From assembly GCF_014633365.1 (NCBI RefSeq), contig NC_068345.1, positions 12,718,058 through 12,782,057 of the forward strand: a stretch of DNA of 64,000 nt, read 5' to 3'. Below, in pieces: positions 12,826 through 23,507 of the stretch. Position numbers and translations under genes: made by a program. The stretch comes from Diospyros lotus (Eukaryota > Streptophyta > Magnoliopsida > Ericales > Ebenaceae). The notes below the pieces were generated by a model. It searched no databases and was not told where the DNA came from. It saw nothing but the letters and a program-made list of their open reading frames with translations. Every line of letters begins with the position of its first letter. Positions within the stretch are counted from its first letter, which is position 1.

Positions 12826-12951
12826 AACCAGTTTAAACACTATCTAATTTAAAAATTATAAAAATAAAAGCCTAGCCAAACTAAGCCTAACCAGTTTAAA
12901 CACTATCTAATTTAAAAATTATAAAAATAAAAGCCTAGCCAAACTAAGCCT
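12826..12951. repeat. 63-bp tandem duplication at the MITE right end
   Basis: The unit AACCAGTTTAAACACTATC.. to ..GCCAAACTAAGCCT occurs at 12826-12888 and 12889-12951 with no visible difference. Each copy ends with the inverted-repeat terminus of the MITE, so the element has a doubled right end. Confidence 0.85.
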
Positions 12952-13317
12952 TACTTTTTCTTTGTTTATTATGTTGTTTGTTGCGTATATGTTGTGTACA
13001 AAGCAAAAGATGAGAATAATATTTTTCTAAAATATTTCACATCAAAATAATATTTAAATTTGGTTTTGAGACCAAAATTAAAAATCTATAATTTTAAGAG
13101 GGAATCATACTTAACATTATCAATTTTTTAAATATTTGTCTTAAATAATTGGTTTTGGCTTAGTTACATGAATGCTGTATTGTTTAGAACAAATTTCAGA
13201 ACCAGCAAAGCAAACAGCTCAAACTGAAAGATAATGTTGTAAACTTTACATGTTCGTCAATTTCTGCCATTGTGCTTTCAGGCCTTGTGTCGCGATCCAA
13301 AATATATATCTGTATAA
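12952..13317. other. AT-rich spacer downstream of the AIG1 pseudogene
   Basis: No gene, repeat or promoter could be supported here. It would hold the 3' untranslated region of the minus-strand gene that ends at 13318. Confidence 0.5.
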
Positions 13318-14641
13318 TTATAAGATAGCACACCCATCACTTTCAGCTCGCCTGCGAAGCTCCTCCGTCTTCTCTCTCAGCTTTCGAATTTCATCATTCG
13401 ATTTCGTCTGAGCTGCTTGAGCAATCTTTTCTGCCTCCAGCCTTGCAGCTTGCTTTTCTGCCAACTGCTTTTCAAGCCAGCTGATAGTCTATTTAAGTCT
13501 TGCCGCCACCTGCAGAACGGAGTGGGTAAATTTCTGATATTTCATTTAATTATATTTACCATCTCCGTGAGTTGGCGGAGTTTTTCTCCAAATTTCATTT
13601 GCAGTTTGTGCTCCATCTCCCGTTTCTGTAAAAGCAAAAGCTTAAAAAGTTAATAAATGTTCATTAATTTAGCTAACAGTTCATTCGATAATTCTATTGA
13701 GACCATCACCTTCAAATCAGCAATTAAGCCTTGCGTATATGCCTGTCCTCCATTCTTAGCTACCACCGCATCTATAAGACCCAGAAGCTCTTGCAGCTGC
13801 TCGGCTTTCTTCACCTCATCCTTCGTCTTGTTATCAAACAGAACCCGTCGGTTCTCACATAGTTCCAGAATGTGCTACACCAATGGATTTACCAAATTCA
13901 TCTAAATCTCTACTTTTGTAGTTTATTTGGATAGCAGTGAAAACAAGAAAATCTTATATACATGTATTTACAGTGAGTAAGGATCAGAATCAAAGCCTAC
14001 ATATACCTTCAAACCGTCGGGACACTTACTACCCAAGAATTGATCCAGGGTTACACCAGCTTCTTCAAGTTCATCGCCACCAGTAAACACAACAATCACG
14101 TTATCAATCATTTTTTCTCCAAATATATCATGCAAACACCGAAGAGCAAACTCCTCTTCCGAAAACCGCGCCCTAGCGGAGAAGACTAAGAGAACGGCAT
14201 GGATACCGTCCTTTGCAAGCCTCACGCATTCAATAATTCGATCCTCAATGTCCGTCTCTCCCCTCAAGTCAACTATCCCTACAAATTTTTGCACAAATTA
14301 AAAGGTTGGGTCAAAGCACATGACATAAAAAATACAATAAATTCGGTAGTTACAATTATCCTTTCCAAACTGTCGTTTATGAGTTGAAATTGTATATCAT
14401 TGAATTAGATATACTACCTGGAGTGTCGATGACGTTTAGGTTCTGGCCATCATTCAGCCTGGTGGACTCAAGCCTACATTGTAAATGAGGTTCTTCCAAC
14501 TATGCTGTTCGCCGTGGCACTTTTGCCATTTCCGGTGCGGCCAACCAACACCACAGTACGAGTTCGAGCTCCAATATCTGAAGGTGAATCAAATCCCGCG
14601 GCACCACTGTTTCCGTCAACGTCCTCCACTCCTTCTCCCAT
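13318..14641 (-). pseudogene. AIG1/IAN-like GTPase pseudogene (CAIL tail)
   Basis: Plant AIG1 (AvrRpt2-induced gene 1, IAN/GIMAP) proteins are P-loop GTPases linked to immunity. On the minus strand the exons read 14418-14641, 14007-14278, 13710-13874, 13560-13625 and 13318-13509, all with GT-AG borders. Exon 1 has the P-loop GRTGNGKSA; exon 1/2 the G3-type DTPG; exon 2 VVFTGGDELEE; exon 3 LFDNKTKDE; exons 4-5 a charged coiled-coil tail ending CAIL, a CaaX-type prenylation box. It is broken twice. Compared with the neighbour at 17377-18871, about 38 bases around the switch I/G2 region are missing in exon 1, shifting the frame to a TAG at 14474-14476. Exon 5 also has an in-frame TAG at 13489-13491. 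Splice sites and the tail are otherwise well kept, so loss may be recent. It has one more exon than its neighbour. Confidence 0.85.
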
Positions 14642-16740
14642 GATAATAAGGGATCAAGCTAACTGCAGAATGGAGGATCAGTGAAAAATCAATGAGAGAC
14701 AGTGAACACCGACATTAATAATGATGAAGACAAAGTAATAACAGAGGGTCCCTGTACGATATTGCTCTTCGAGCGACTGATCTTGAGCTTTTCTGTTGAT
14801 AGATAACTCTTACCAAAATGAAGCTGGAATAATAAAGGAAAGTTACTTACCTGGCTGAAGAAGGAAGGATGCAGAGCTTCTGGTGTTTGTTTATTGTCCG
14901 ATCACTCAAGAAGCAATGGATGACAAGCGGCAGGATCCGAAGGCTTTATAATAAAAGAAAAAGAATATCAACGGACGTTCATTGAATTAGATGTCAATGC
15001 AGAGAGAGAGAGAGAGGACGGACATGAACGGACTACAGAAGTATTTACATTTCCATTCCGCTTGCTCGTGGCCGGAGTACAATAATATTCACAAACATTG
15101 AATGAATCCACCAACTTCACATATTCCAATTTTCACCTTGATTGTTATCAGTTCAATGAATCACTGAGCGACATCTAACCTTCCCCTCTCCGTCGATCAC
15201 CATTCCTATCAATCAGACGACAGGGAGACAGCGATCAGAGGTAGTTGCCTCAGCCTTTCTGAAACAACTGCATTTGTTTTGGAAGTATGAGCAGCTGGAT
15301 GGAGGGAGCTCCATGGATCTCAACCGTCCTTCTTGAACTATTTCCTTTGTCTGGCCTTAACCCGAGACTTGGCCAATGGTTCTAGTTCTAGATTTTCATT
15401 CTCCGAATACCTATTATGTCAGTATCAACAGTCAATATAATCTCTAATAAGTTTAGGTGAAAAGGCAAGACTAATAAAAAAATAATCTTCTCTAACCATT
15501 GTTCGTTTAGAAAAATAATCTCTAATAAGTTTGAGAAAAATAAATCATGAAAATAGAAGGTCAAGCAAATGAAAGTTTTAAAAATAAGATGGAATTCGTA
15601 AAGGTTGGCAAAGAGTGTTTACGAAAAAAAATTAAAAAAAAAAGAAGAGTTTTTTTAAAAATCAAATCAAATTATGTCATGAGAACTTGTACTTTAACTT
15701 ATTTTTACACTTTTTATACTTTAAAACTAACCTTAAACCCATCCATTTTAATTCTTTTCAAACAGACTCGTATGTTAGTTTTAACAACTATCATTATCAA
15801 TTTTAATAAAAAAATGAAGTGGTTTTAATTTAATATATATCATCAATTAAATTATCTAAATTAAGATTAAGGTTAATTAAAAAAATTAACATTTAACAAA
15901 TAAAAAAATCAAAATAAGAAAAAGAAAAGTCACCACTCGAACACTATTTTCATTGATAGCTCTTATATTTTATTTTATTCTTTGTCACTAGGCAAAATAC
16001 ATTGCTATCCGTCGATGTCATTTTTCTTCTTCCAAGATCATCTCAAATCTAGGTTCATTTTAGATTGAACACAACAAAGAAAAATATGTTAAAAATGATT
16101 TGTTAGTAATATGTTTCACCTAGTGAAAAAGAAGAGGAGGAGAAGAATTGCCTAGAACGGCGTTTAAGAAAAGAAAAAGAAGAAGAATATGTTGCTTCAT
16201 TAATGATGATAAAAAACATGTTGCCTACAAGGAAGAGGAGAAGAATATGTTGCCAATAACAATGTTAGTTGTTATAATTCTGATAAAAGTAATGTGTATA
16301 CTTAGAAAAAATTGAAAGCGAAAAGAGATTCAAGACTATTTTAAAAGACATGTATCATAAAATTATGCTCATATATACCATCACAACTTCTTCAAAAAAT
16401 ACCCTATAGAATACTTTATCTCAATTATTCTTTCCTATATTAACTAAAAAATATTTATAATTTCTCAAAATATATATATTTCTGAATTACATAACATATA
16501 CTTACAAATACTTTTTTTTCTAAACTATAAATATAATAGATTTTTGAACCATAAATATATAAATATAAATAATATATAAATATGAAACGGTTTTAATTAA
16601 AATATATATTTTTAGGAATGTATTTATATATTTATACAATTATATTTTATAATAAATATTTATCTTATCTATTCCTAGAAATGTTCTTTATTTATATATT
16701 GTAAATATATCTCAATCACAAAAAATATATTTTCCAAAAA
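14642..16740. other. Intergenic region between the AIG1 copies
   Basis: This holds the upstream region of the pseudogene. A GA run lies at 15001-15015. The segment around 15145-15230 (TGTTATCAGTTCAA, CCTCTCCGTCG, ATTCCTATC) resembles 19155-19245 upstream of the intact gene, so the two share promoter ancestry. The rest (15,400-16,740) is AT-rich with short direct repeats (ATAATCTCTAATAAGTTT at about 15,440 and 15,515). No coding gene is supported; a 93-codon frame at 15547-15828 is lysine and AT rich and looks spurious. Confidence 0.55.
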
Positions 16741-16944
16741 GTTTCTATATTTGTATCTATATATCTATCTATTTAGTTATATTATATGTTAAAAGTTGTG
16801 TTTAACAACTTTGTTGATAGTTCATTAGCTATTCGAGAGTGAGTTTCTATATTTGTATCTATATATCTATCTATTTAGTTATATTATATGTTAAAAGTTG
16901 TGTTTAACAACTTTGTTGATAGTTCATTAGCTATTCGAGAGTGA
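16741..16944. repeat. Perfect 102-bp tandem duplication
   Basis: Positions 16741-16842 and 16843-16944 are identical base for base on reading. The unit contains TATCTATATATCTATC and a small palindrome (AAAGTTGTGTTTAACAACTTT). It lies about 430 bp past the 3' end of the intact AIG1 gene. Identity implies a recent event or an assembly artefact. Confidence 0.9.
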
Positions 16945-17376
16945 CAAGCTCTCTCACTCTCTCTTGAATAAATGCAATGCATCAATGCAACTTTTACATA
17001 ATGCAAAGTATCATTTGTATTGGAAAAGCATGACTACAATGTCAATATGCTTCCGATCCAACAGCCAAAGCAGCAAGCTTTTGATTTGCTCTCGAGCACT
17101 GGTGCAGCTACTAGCTATACTGTTAAAGAGAAAGGAAAGGGAAGAGGGAGACAGAGCCACAGAGACAAGGTCACCCTAGTGGCTAGAAAATGTAAATGCT
17201 TCAACAACCCTTTTCAATACATTTTCATACGACCTTAACATTGCTTTTTGAGTCCACATTGGTGAGTAAACTAAAAACAGGTGCAAGAAATCAAATAAAA
17301 CCCACAAAATCAAATTAGCCTACAGATCCAAAACCAGAATAGCAAATTTAAATCGATCCAGAAATTGCAACCTCAA

Positions 17377-18871
17377 CTACATAATCCTACACCGCATCCA
17401 ACTCTGACTTCCTCTGCCTTCTTTTGATGCGGCTATTATCTCCCTCTGCCTTCTAATGCTGTAAAGTTCATTCAACACCCTCAGTCTTGCTTCAGCTTCC
17501 TCTTCTGCCTTGAGCCTTGCTGCTTTCTCTTCTGCCAATTGCTGTTCTAGTAACCGACGATAGGAAGAATCGTTATCCACCCAAGCCATTTCAGTCATCC
17601 TCTTGGCTTGTTCTTCGCTTGACCTTGGAAGTTGGTCCTTAAACTCGGATCTCTCTATCATGCATCCTTTCAAAGAATTAGCCTTTTCTGTCTGCCCACG
17701 AAGTTTCAGTGCCTCTTCCTATCAAAACCAAAGATACAGCTACGACGATCATGATTTGCAAGTTTACAGAACAAAACAAAAATTCAGTACAACCGTCACC
17801 TTCAGCTTATCAACATTTAGTTTTTCTTTGTAAGGCTGTCCATGATTCAGTTCTATAACGCCATCTAAAAGACTTAGAAGTTGTTCCAGTTGTCGAGATT
17901 TCTTCGCTTCATCCTTAGTCTTATTGTCAAACAGAACCTTTCGGTTTCCACATTGACCCAGGATTTCCTACACCAATATCACACCCAATAATTCTGCTAG
18001 AAAGTTCATCCATATTTCAAGTTCACATTACAACTTTATAAACGAAAAAAGGGGCAGGGCATGGCGTTTTAATTTAAACATGAATATATAAACATCTGTA
18101 TGATCCACAATTTTCTGATTTTTTAAGGAGCAAAGAGCAGTGAGACACAATATATACCTTTAGAGGGTCCGGGCACTCACGGCCTATGTATTCATCCAGG
18201 GTGACCCCATCTTCTTCAAGTGAATCCCCACCAGTAAAAACAACAATAACATAGTCACTAATTTTTTCCCCACATAAAATCTGCAAACCACGTAAGACGG
18301 AGCCCTCTTCCTTGGTAAAGCGAGTCCTCACTGAGAAGACTACAAGCACGGCATCGATGCCATCCTTGGCCATATTGATGGCTTGGCCTATTACTTCTCC
18401 AATAAATTCAGAACCACAGGATGAGACATCAAACAAACCTGTCATTTTTGTCAAGGTTTAATGGCCTTGGAGTTAGCTAGATTAAAGAAAAAAACAATTG
18501 CAATTGCTACAGTTTATATTTTGGGGGCACGCATGCACTTGATATAATTAGACAATGTAATAGGTACCAGGAGAATCGATGACATTAAGCATCTGGCCGC
18601 CACTCAGCTTTCTTGTCTGCATCTCGCACGTGCGACTAATACCAGCAGAAAAGGAGCAAGACCTGGGCGTAAATGCCACCCTTCCAAGAATGTGATTGCA
18701 CGTTGCACTTTTCCCGTTTCCAGTGCGTCCAACCAAAACCACAGTTCGAGATTTATTAGAAGGCGCATCAGAGTGTGAGCCACGACCGATTGAAAGAGCA
18801 ACAGGTTCGGGCCCATTTGAAGGAAAGCCAACTTCCACTTTATCATCATCAGTCAGAGCGCTTCCAACCAT
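17377..18871 (-). CDS. AIG1/IAN-like immunity-associated GTPase, CaaX-type C-terminus
   Basis: The AIG1/IAN/GIMAP family binds GTP and has been tied to plant defence. The minus-strand exons are 18568-18871, 18158-18438, 17800-17967 and 17377-17718; all introns are GT-AG and the total is 1095 bp, giving 364 residues in one frame. The P-loop GRTGNGKS is at residues 48-55, the G3 motif DSPG at 99-102 across intron 1, LFD at 103-105, the conserved hydrophobic strand near 127-137, TGGD at 170-173 and LFDNKT at 207-212. Residues about 270-345 form a Glu/Lys-rich coiled coil. The last four residues are CRIM, a possible CaaX farnesylation box, which would place it at a membrane. The G2 region reads GISRTC rather than the commoner GVTSTC. 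The ATG at 18871 is chosen because it is the first in frame and leaves about 40 residues before the GTPase core. It is a tandem neighbour of the pseudogene at 13318-14641. Function beyond the family is unknown. Confidence 0.9.
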
Positions 18872-19110
18872 TATGTCTCTGTGTAATCAAACTACGTACC
18901 AGTTGGCTGTAAAATGTTGGATAACAGCCAGAGAGCAGGGAAAGAAAGAGTAGTTGAAAAAGCAAGAAGAGAAAAACAAATAATTAAATAGAAGTGTGGG
19001 GGGAAAGATTAAAAGTCAGGAAGATGAGAAATCATCGATCGAAAGTGCAATTAATTATAAGGGTCTGAATCTGAACGGATGGAGAAGAAGCACGATATTC
19101 TAGTTTTACA
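18872..19110 (-). promoter_or_regulatory. Upstream region of the intact AIG1 gene
   Basis: On the minus strand this precedes the ATG at 18871. The part at about 18985-19105 is repeated, inverted, at 63876-64000, including 47 bases without a difference around CGATCGATGATTTCTC. That conservation in non-coding DNA suggests promoter or 5' leader function. A TATTTAA-like motif sits near 18985. The true transcription start is not known. Confidence 0.6.
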
Positions 19111-19741
19111 TTTTACAAAACCCATCACCTTCTGTGCTTCCATGGTAATATTGAGTAAATGTTATCAGTTCAACATTTCACGTAGCCCCATCAGCAGGCA
19201 TATCCCCTCCGTCGCTCGGCATTCCTATCGGAAGACAGAGAGACAAACATATATGTATATACAAATGCAATAGTTTATTGTTAGTGTGGCATCTTCAGCT
19301 GCGAAAAGGTACGCCGGAGAGGGGCATTTTCCGGTTCGATTGGTGCATTTTATGAAAGGGAATAGAATAAGATAAATATAATATCTGGTGTAAATTGCCA
19401 TTATTTATTAATTTTGGAGGTGTTTTACTGCTCCTGCTTATGGGGAGACACATTATTTTCCATTTGTCCCCCATTGTGGCATGGGCATTTGACTGTTGGG
19501 TATATGCTCTTAGGGAACAAGGAACAAATTTACTAAAATTTTTAAAATAAAACTCTATCAATTTTAATTAATGAAAAAAAATCTCTCTAATTTGCAAGAA
19601 TTTGTGAGTAAGCTAAATATATAAGTAACCATCCAAAGAGATCAAAACCAATCACACAAGAGACATAAAATTTTTACATAAAAAACTTCTTCAAATCAAA
19701 AAGTAAAAATCACGAAATTAAAGGTTCATCAAATAAACTTC
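19111..19741. other. Spacer left of the large Tat element
   Basis: No gene is supported. The part from about 19,495 (TGTTGGGTATATGC) to 19,741, together with 45,819-46,300 on the far side of the Tat element, may be one older LTR or other repeat split by the insertion; this is only a suspicion from its texture. Confidence 0.35.
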
Positions 19742-19746
19742 ACTAT

Positions 19747-20390
19747 TGTTATGGGTATTTATCGCATTACTTCTTATAGGCTGGGCATGACCCAACAAAT
19801 CGGCCCAATCACCCGAAGCCCAATAGGCCTAAGGTCGAGCTTGCTAGAGCAAGATCACACTTCACCGAAACCCAAGTTCAGACCACGGAACCAAGCAAAC
19901 CCCAACGGGCTCCCAGGACCAACCAAGCGAGCTCCTAGCGATGCTTCCAACTCGTTTGCCTAACCATTCAGTTCGCATAACAACAAAACCACAGAACAAC
20001 CGGAGGCCGGGACCCATCAACTTTATCTAAAGCAAACCAAATTCCTGGTAATATAGAGCCTCACTCCCTTTTTTATGGAATTGATAAGGACACTTTGTCC
20101 CCCCTTATCATTATCCTTCCATTTCACAAATTTATGTAATTGTAAACACCCATCACTATAAATAGGGGTCAAAATATCATTGTGAGGGGAGGACAAGAAG
20201 AATACAACATTGTTACTCTGCTGGATACCCAGAGAGCAGTTGTGGAGTAGACATCATTCTGGCCAAACCACGTAAAAATCTCCTTGCGTATTGTTTATCT
20301 TTCGCACTATATGTTCATCCTATTTGCCTTGGTGCTAATATTCTCATTGCGGGCCTACAAATCACGGTCGACTAATTCTGAACATTGACA
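19747..20390 (+). repeat. 5' LTR of the Tat element
   Basis: It is 644 bp and starts TGTTATGGGTAT and ends AACATTGACA. A TATA box, CTATAAATAGG, lies around 20155-20166. It aligns with 42931-45813 once the nested solo LTR there is removed (647 bp), and its first 200 bases recur at 38378-38594. Confidence 0.9.
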
Positions 20391-20430
20391 TTTTGGCGCT
20401 AGAGGAAGGGGCTTGCTTTGATCGCTAGCC

Positions 20431-20613
20431 ATGGTAAGAGGAAAGAACACACGAAGCTCTGATGCGGTGACTGATTTTTCAGAGAATCATCGTTATTAAC
20501 CGCAGGATGTTCCATTAACCATTGAGCGTGTTGCCTCTGCTACAGGTGCCTCTATCCCACCGCCGACTGGAGTTATCGCCGGCATGCCCCCATTGGTTCC
20601 TATCCAACCTGTC
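20431..20613 (+). pseudogene. Start of Tat gag, cut by an insertion
   Basis: The ATG at 20431 opens a frame MVRGKNTRSSDAV that has a TAA near 20497 and is cut at 20613 by the compound insertion. The frame resumes after 26476 (VAPTVEMET). It encodes the N-terminal part of the structural gag protein; no domain is recognisable in this short piece. Confidence 0.6.
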
Positions 20614-20623
20614 TGTAACATCC

Positions 20624-23451
20624 CACATCGGCATGCCCCCGTATCGTATAGCTCCAGCCGAGCTAAAGGAGCTTAAGGTACAAATCAAGACCTTTTGGTC
20701 AAGGGCTTCATTTGCCCAAGTACCTCGCCATGGGGAGCACATGTGCTCTTTGTGAAGAAGAATGATGGAACTATGAGGCTTTGTATCGACTATAGGCAGT
20801 TGAACAAGGCCACTATTTGGAACAGATACCCATTACCTCGCATAGATGACCTATTTGACCAATTGCAAGGTGCCCAATGTTTTTTGAAGATTAACCTAAG
20901 ATTGGGTTATCACCAACTTCGTATTAGGGAAGATGACATTCCTAAGACTGCCTTTAAGACTTGATACGGCCATTATGAGTTTTTAGTAATGTCTTTTGGC
21001 CTTACGAATGCCCTAGCGGTGTTTATGGATCTCATGAATAGAGTATTTAGACCATACCTTGATCTCTTCATCATTGTGTTTATCGATGACATATTGATTT
21101 ACTCGAGGAGCCAAGAGGAGCATGAGTAGCACCTCAGGGCAGTGCTTCAGACCTTGCGAGAACATAAGTTATATGCTAAGTTCTTAAAGTGTGAGTTTTG
21201 GTTGGACAGCGTGGCATTTTTGGGCCATGTGGTGTCCAAGGAGGGCATCATGGTAGACCCTAAGAAGATTGAGGCCGTGGAGAAGTGGTCTAGGCCTAGT
21301 TCAGCTAGTGAGATACGTAGCTTCCTAGGTCTAGCTGGTTATTATCATAGATTTGTGAAGGACTTTTCAAAGATAGCCTCCCCATTGACCCATTTGACCC
21401 AAAAGAATGTTAAGTATGAGTGGTCTGATAAGTGTGAGAGGAGCTTTGTAAGACTCAAGGAGAGTCTGACTACGGCTCCGGTGTTAGCCTTACCTTTAAG
21501 GGAATGTGGCTATGTTGTTTTCTATGATGCCTCTAAGATTGGACTTAGTTGTGTCTTGATGCAACATGGTTGAGTCATTGCCTACGCCTCAAGGTAGCTG
21601 AAGAGGCATGAGCAAAACTACCCTACCCATGATCTCGAGATGGTAGCAGTGGTGTTTGCCCTTAAGCTATGGCAACATTATCTATACGGTGAGACCTGCA
21701 AGATCTATACCGACCACAAGAGTCTAAAGTATATATTCGAGCAAAAGGATTTAAACCTAAGACAAAGAAGATGGATGAAGCTCCTCAAGGATTACGACTG
21801 CACCATACTATACCACCCGGGCAAGGCTAATGTAGTAGCTGACGTCCTAAATAGGAAGTCAATGGGCAGTTTAGCCCACATTGTCGAAGTCAGGAGACCC
21901 CTAGTGCGTGAGATTCATGGGTTAGAGACGAGTGGCCTGTATTTCGAGTTAGGCGATACAGACGTGTTCCTGGCTCATGTCCAACTTCGTTCCACTCTAG
22001 TCGAGGAAATTAAGGCGGCTCAGTCTAAGGATCCATCCTTGGTAAAATTGATGGATGTAGTTCGTAAGGGTAAAGTTAGTGAAGGCAAGACTAAGGAGTT
22101 CATGGTAGACTTTGAAGGTGTTTTAAGGTGCGGGGCGCGCTTATGCGTTCCTGATGTTGATGGCCTAAGGTAGCGTGTGCTGAGAGAGGCACATCACTCG
22201 ATATAAACCATACACCTTGGTGCAAACAAGATGTATTGGGACGTTAAGATGTTATATTGGTGGAACAAATTGAAGTAGGATGTGGCAAAGTTTGTAAGTA
22301 GATGTGCGGTGTGTCAGCAAGTGAAAGCTGAACATCAAAAGCCAAGTGGAGAGCTTCAAAGGATACCGATCCCTGAATGGAAGTGGGAGAGACTTACCAT
22401 GGATTTCGTTGTAGGATTACCGACATCCAGGAAAGGTAGCAACTCCATATGGGTAGTTGTAGATAAACTGACCAAGAGTGCCCTATTCATTCCTGTAAAC
22501 ACTAGTTATACAGTACCTCAGTATGTTCAAAAATATCTAGATTATGTGGTTAGGTTGCATGGAGTTCCACTTTCCATTATCTCCGATCGAGGGCCTCAAT
22601 TTATTGCTTAATTCTAGAGGGAGTTCCAAAAGGCATTAGGGACGGAATTGAACTTCAGCACCGCATTCCACCCTCAGACTGATGGGCAATCTGAGTGGAC
22701 TATTCAAACCTTGGAAGACATGCTTAGGGCGTGTGTCATGGATTTTGAGGGTGACTAGGAGAAGAACCGACCATTAGTTGAATTCGCATATAACAATAGC
22801 TATCACTCTAGTATCCAGATGGCCCCATATGAGGCACTTTATGGTAGGCGATGTAGGACTCTTGTAGGCTGGTTTGAGGTAGGTAAGGTGCAGTTGGTTG
22901 GGCCGGCTAAAGTCCATGAGACTATGGAACATGTTTGATTGATTAGAGAGAGGCTGCTGGCAGCCCAAAGTCGACAGAAGTCCTATGCGGATCGTCATAG
23001 GCGTCCCTTAGAGTTTGGAGTCGGGGATAGAGTATATCTTAAGGTGTCACCTATGAAAGGGGTGATGAGGTTCGGCAAGAAGGGCAAGCTTAGCCCTAGG
23101 TACATTGGTCCATTTGAGATTTTGGACCGAGTGGGAGTAGTGGCATACCGACTAAACCTCCCTCCTGCTTTTGTGAGTATCCATTCGGTGTTTCATGTGT
23201 CTATGCTGAGGAAGCATGAACCCGATCCATATCAAGTCCTTCCCCCACCGACCATGGAGGTAGTGCAAATAGACAAGGATCTTAGCTATGAGGAGCAGCC
23301 AGAGCGCATCGTTGATAGGCAAGTAAGAAGGCTTTGAAACAAGGATATTGTCTCCGTAAAGGTGGTTTGGCAAAACCACACGGAGGATGAGGCCACGTGG
23401 GAATCAGAGGGAGCTATGAGAGAAAAGTATCCCTATCTGTTCGACACCTAG
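20624..23451 (+). pseudogene. Tekay/Del-type Ty3 pol, 5'-truncated and decayed
   Basis: Reverse transcriptase begins abruptly ([13 protein letters not shown], from about 20630) and continues to about 21130 with FIDDILIYS; RNase H lies at about 21380-21870 with TDHKSLKY; integrase at about 22190-22960 with HPQTDGQSE; a chromodomain-like tail ends near 23450 (DEATWESEGAMREKYPYLF). The tail and the large LTR after it are typical of the Tekay/Del chromovirus clade. Gag and protease are missing. Stops at about 20962, 21127, 21571, 21595, 22171, 22275, 22609, 22615, 22756, 22936 and 23335 mostly fit CGA to TGA, CAG to TAG or TGG to TAG changes. Non-functional. Confidence 0.88.
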
Positions 23452-23507
23452 AGTGTAGCTAAAAAAAAAAAAAATTCGAGGATGAATTTCCTATAAGGGG
23501 GTGAGAT

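Larger units (their letters stand above)
1083..12950. mobile_element. hAT-like MITE split by nested insertions
   Basis: The left end GGGTTCGTTTGGCAAAGC (1083-1100) is matched, 14 of 18 bases, by the inverted right end at 12933-12950. The two arms (1083-1737 and 12687-12950, about 0.9 kb together) are AT-rich and share CTTATAAGC/AACTTATTAGC-like motifs. Everything between is a later solo LTR with its own nested insertions. Ends of the GTTTGGC type are common in plant hAT-like MITEs. A clean 8-bp target duplication is not visible, so the family is inferred. A short pyrimidine-rich stretch at 1290-1580 gives open frames that show no recognizable domain. Confidence 0.45.

Noticed and set aside
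13417..13905. Plus-strand frames over the AIG1 pseudogene
   Set aside because: They are the complement of AIG1 exons on the minus strand, whose splice sites and motifs are clear.
16964..17238. Two overlapping plus-strand frames near the 3' end of AIG1
   Set aside because: Short, no domain, and located in the likely 3' region of the minus-strand gene.
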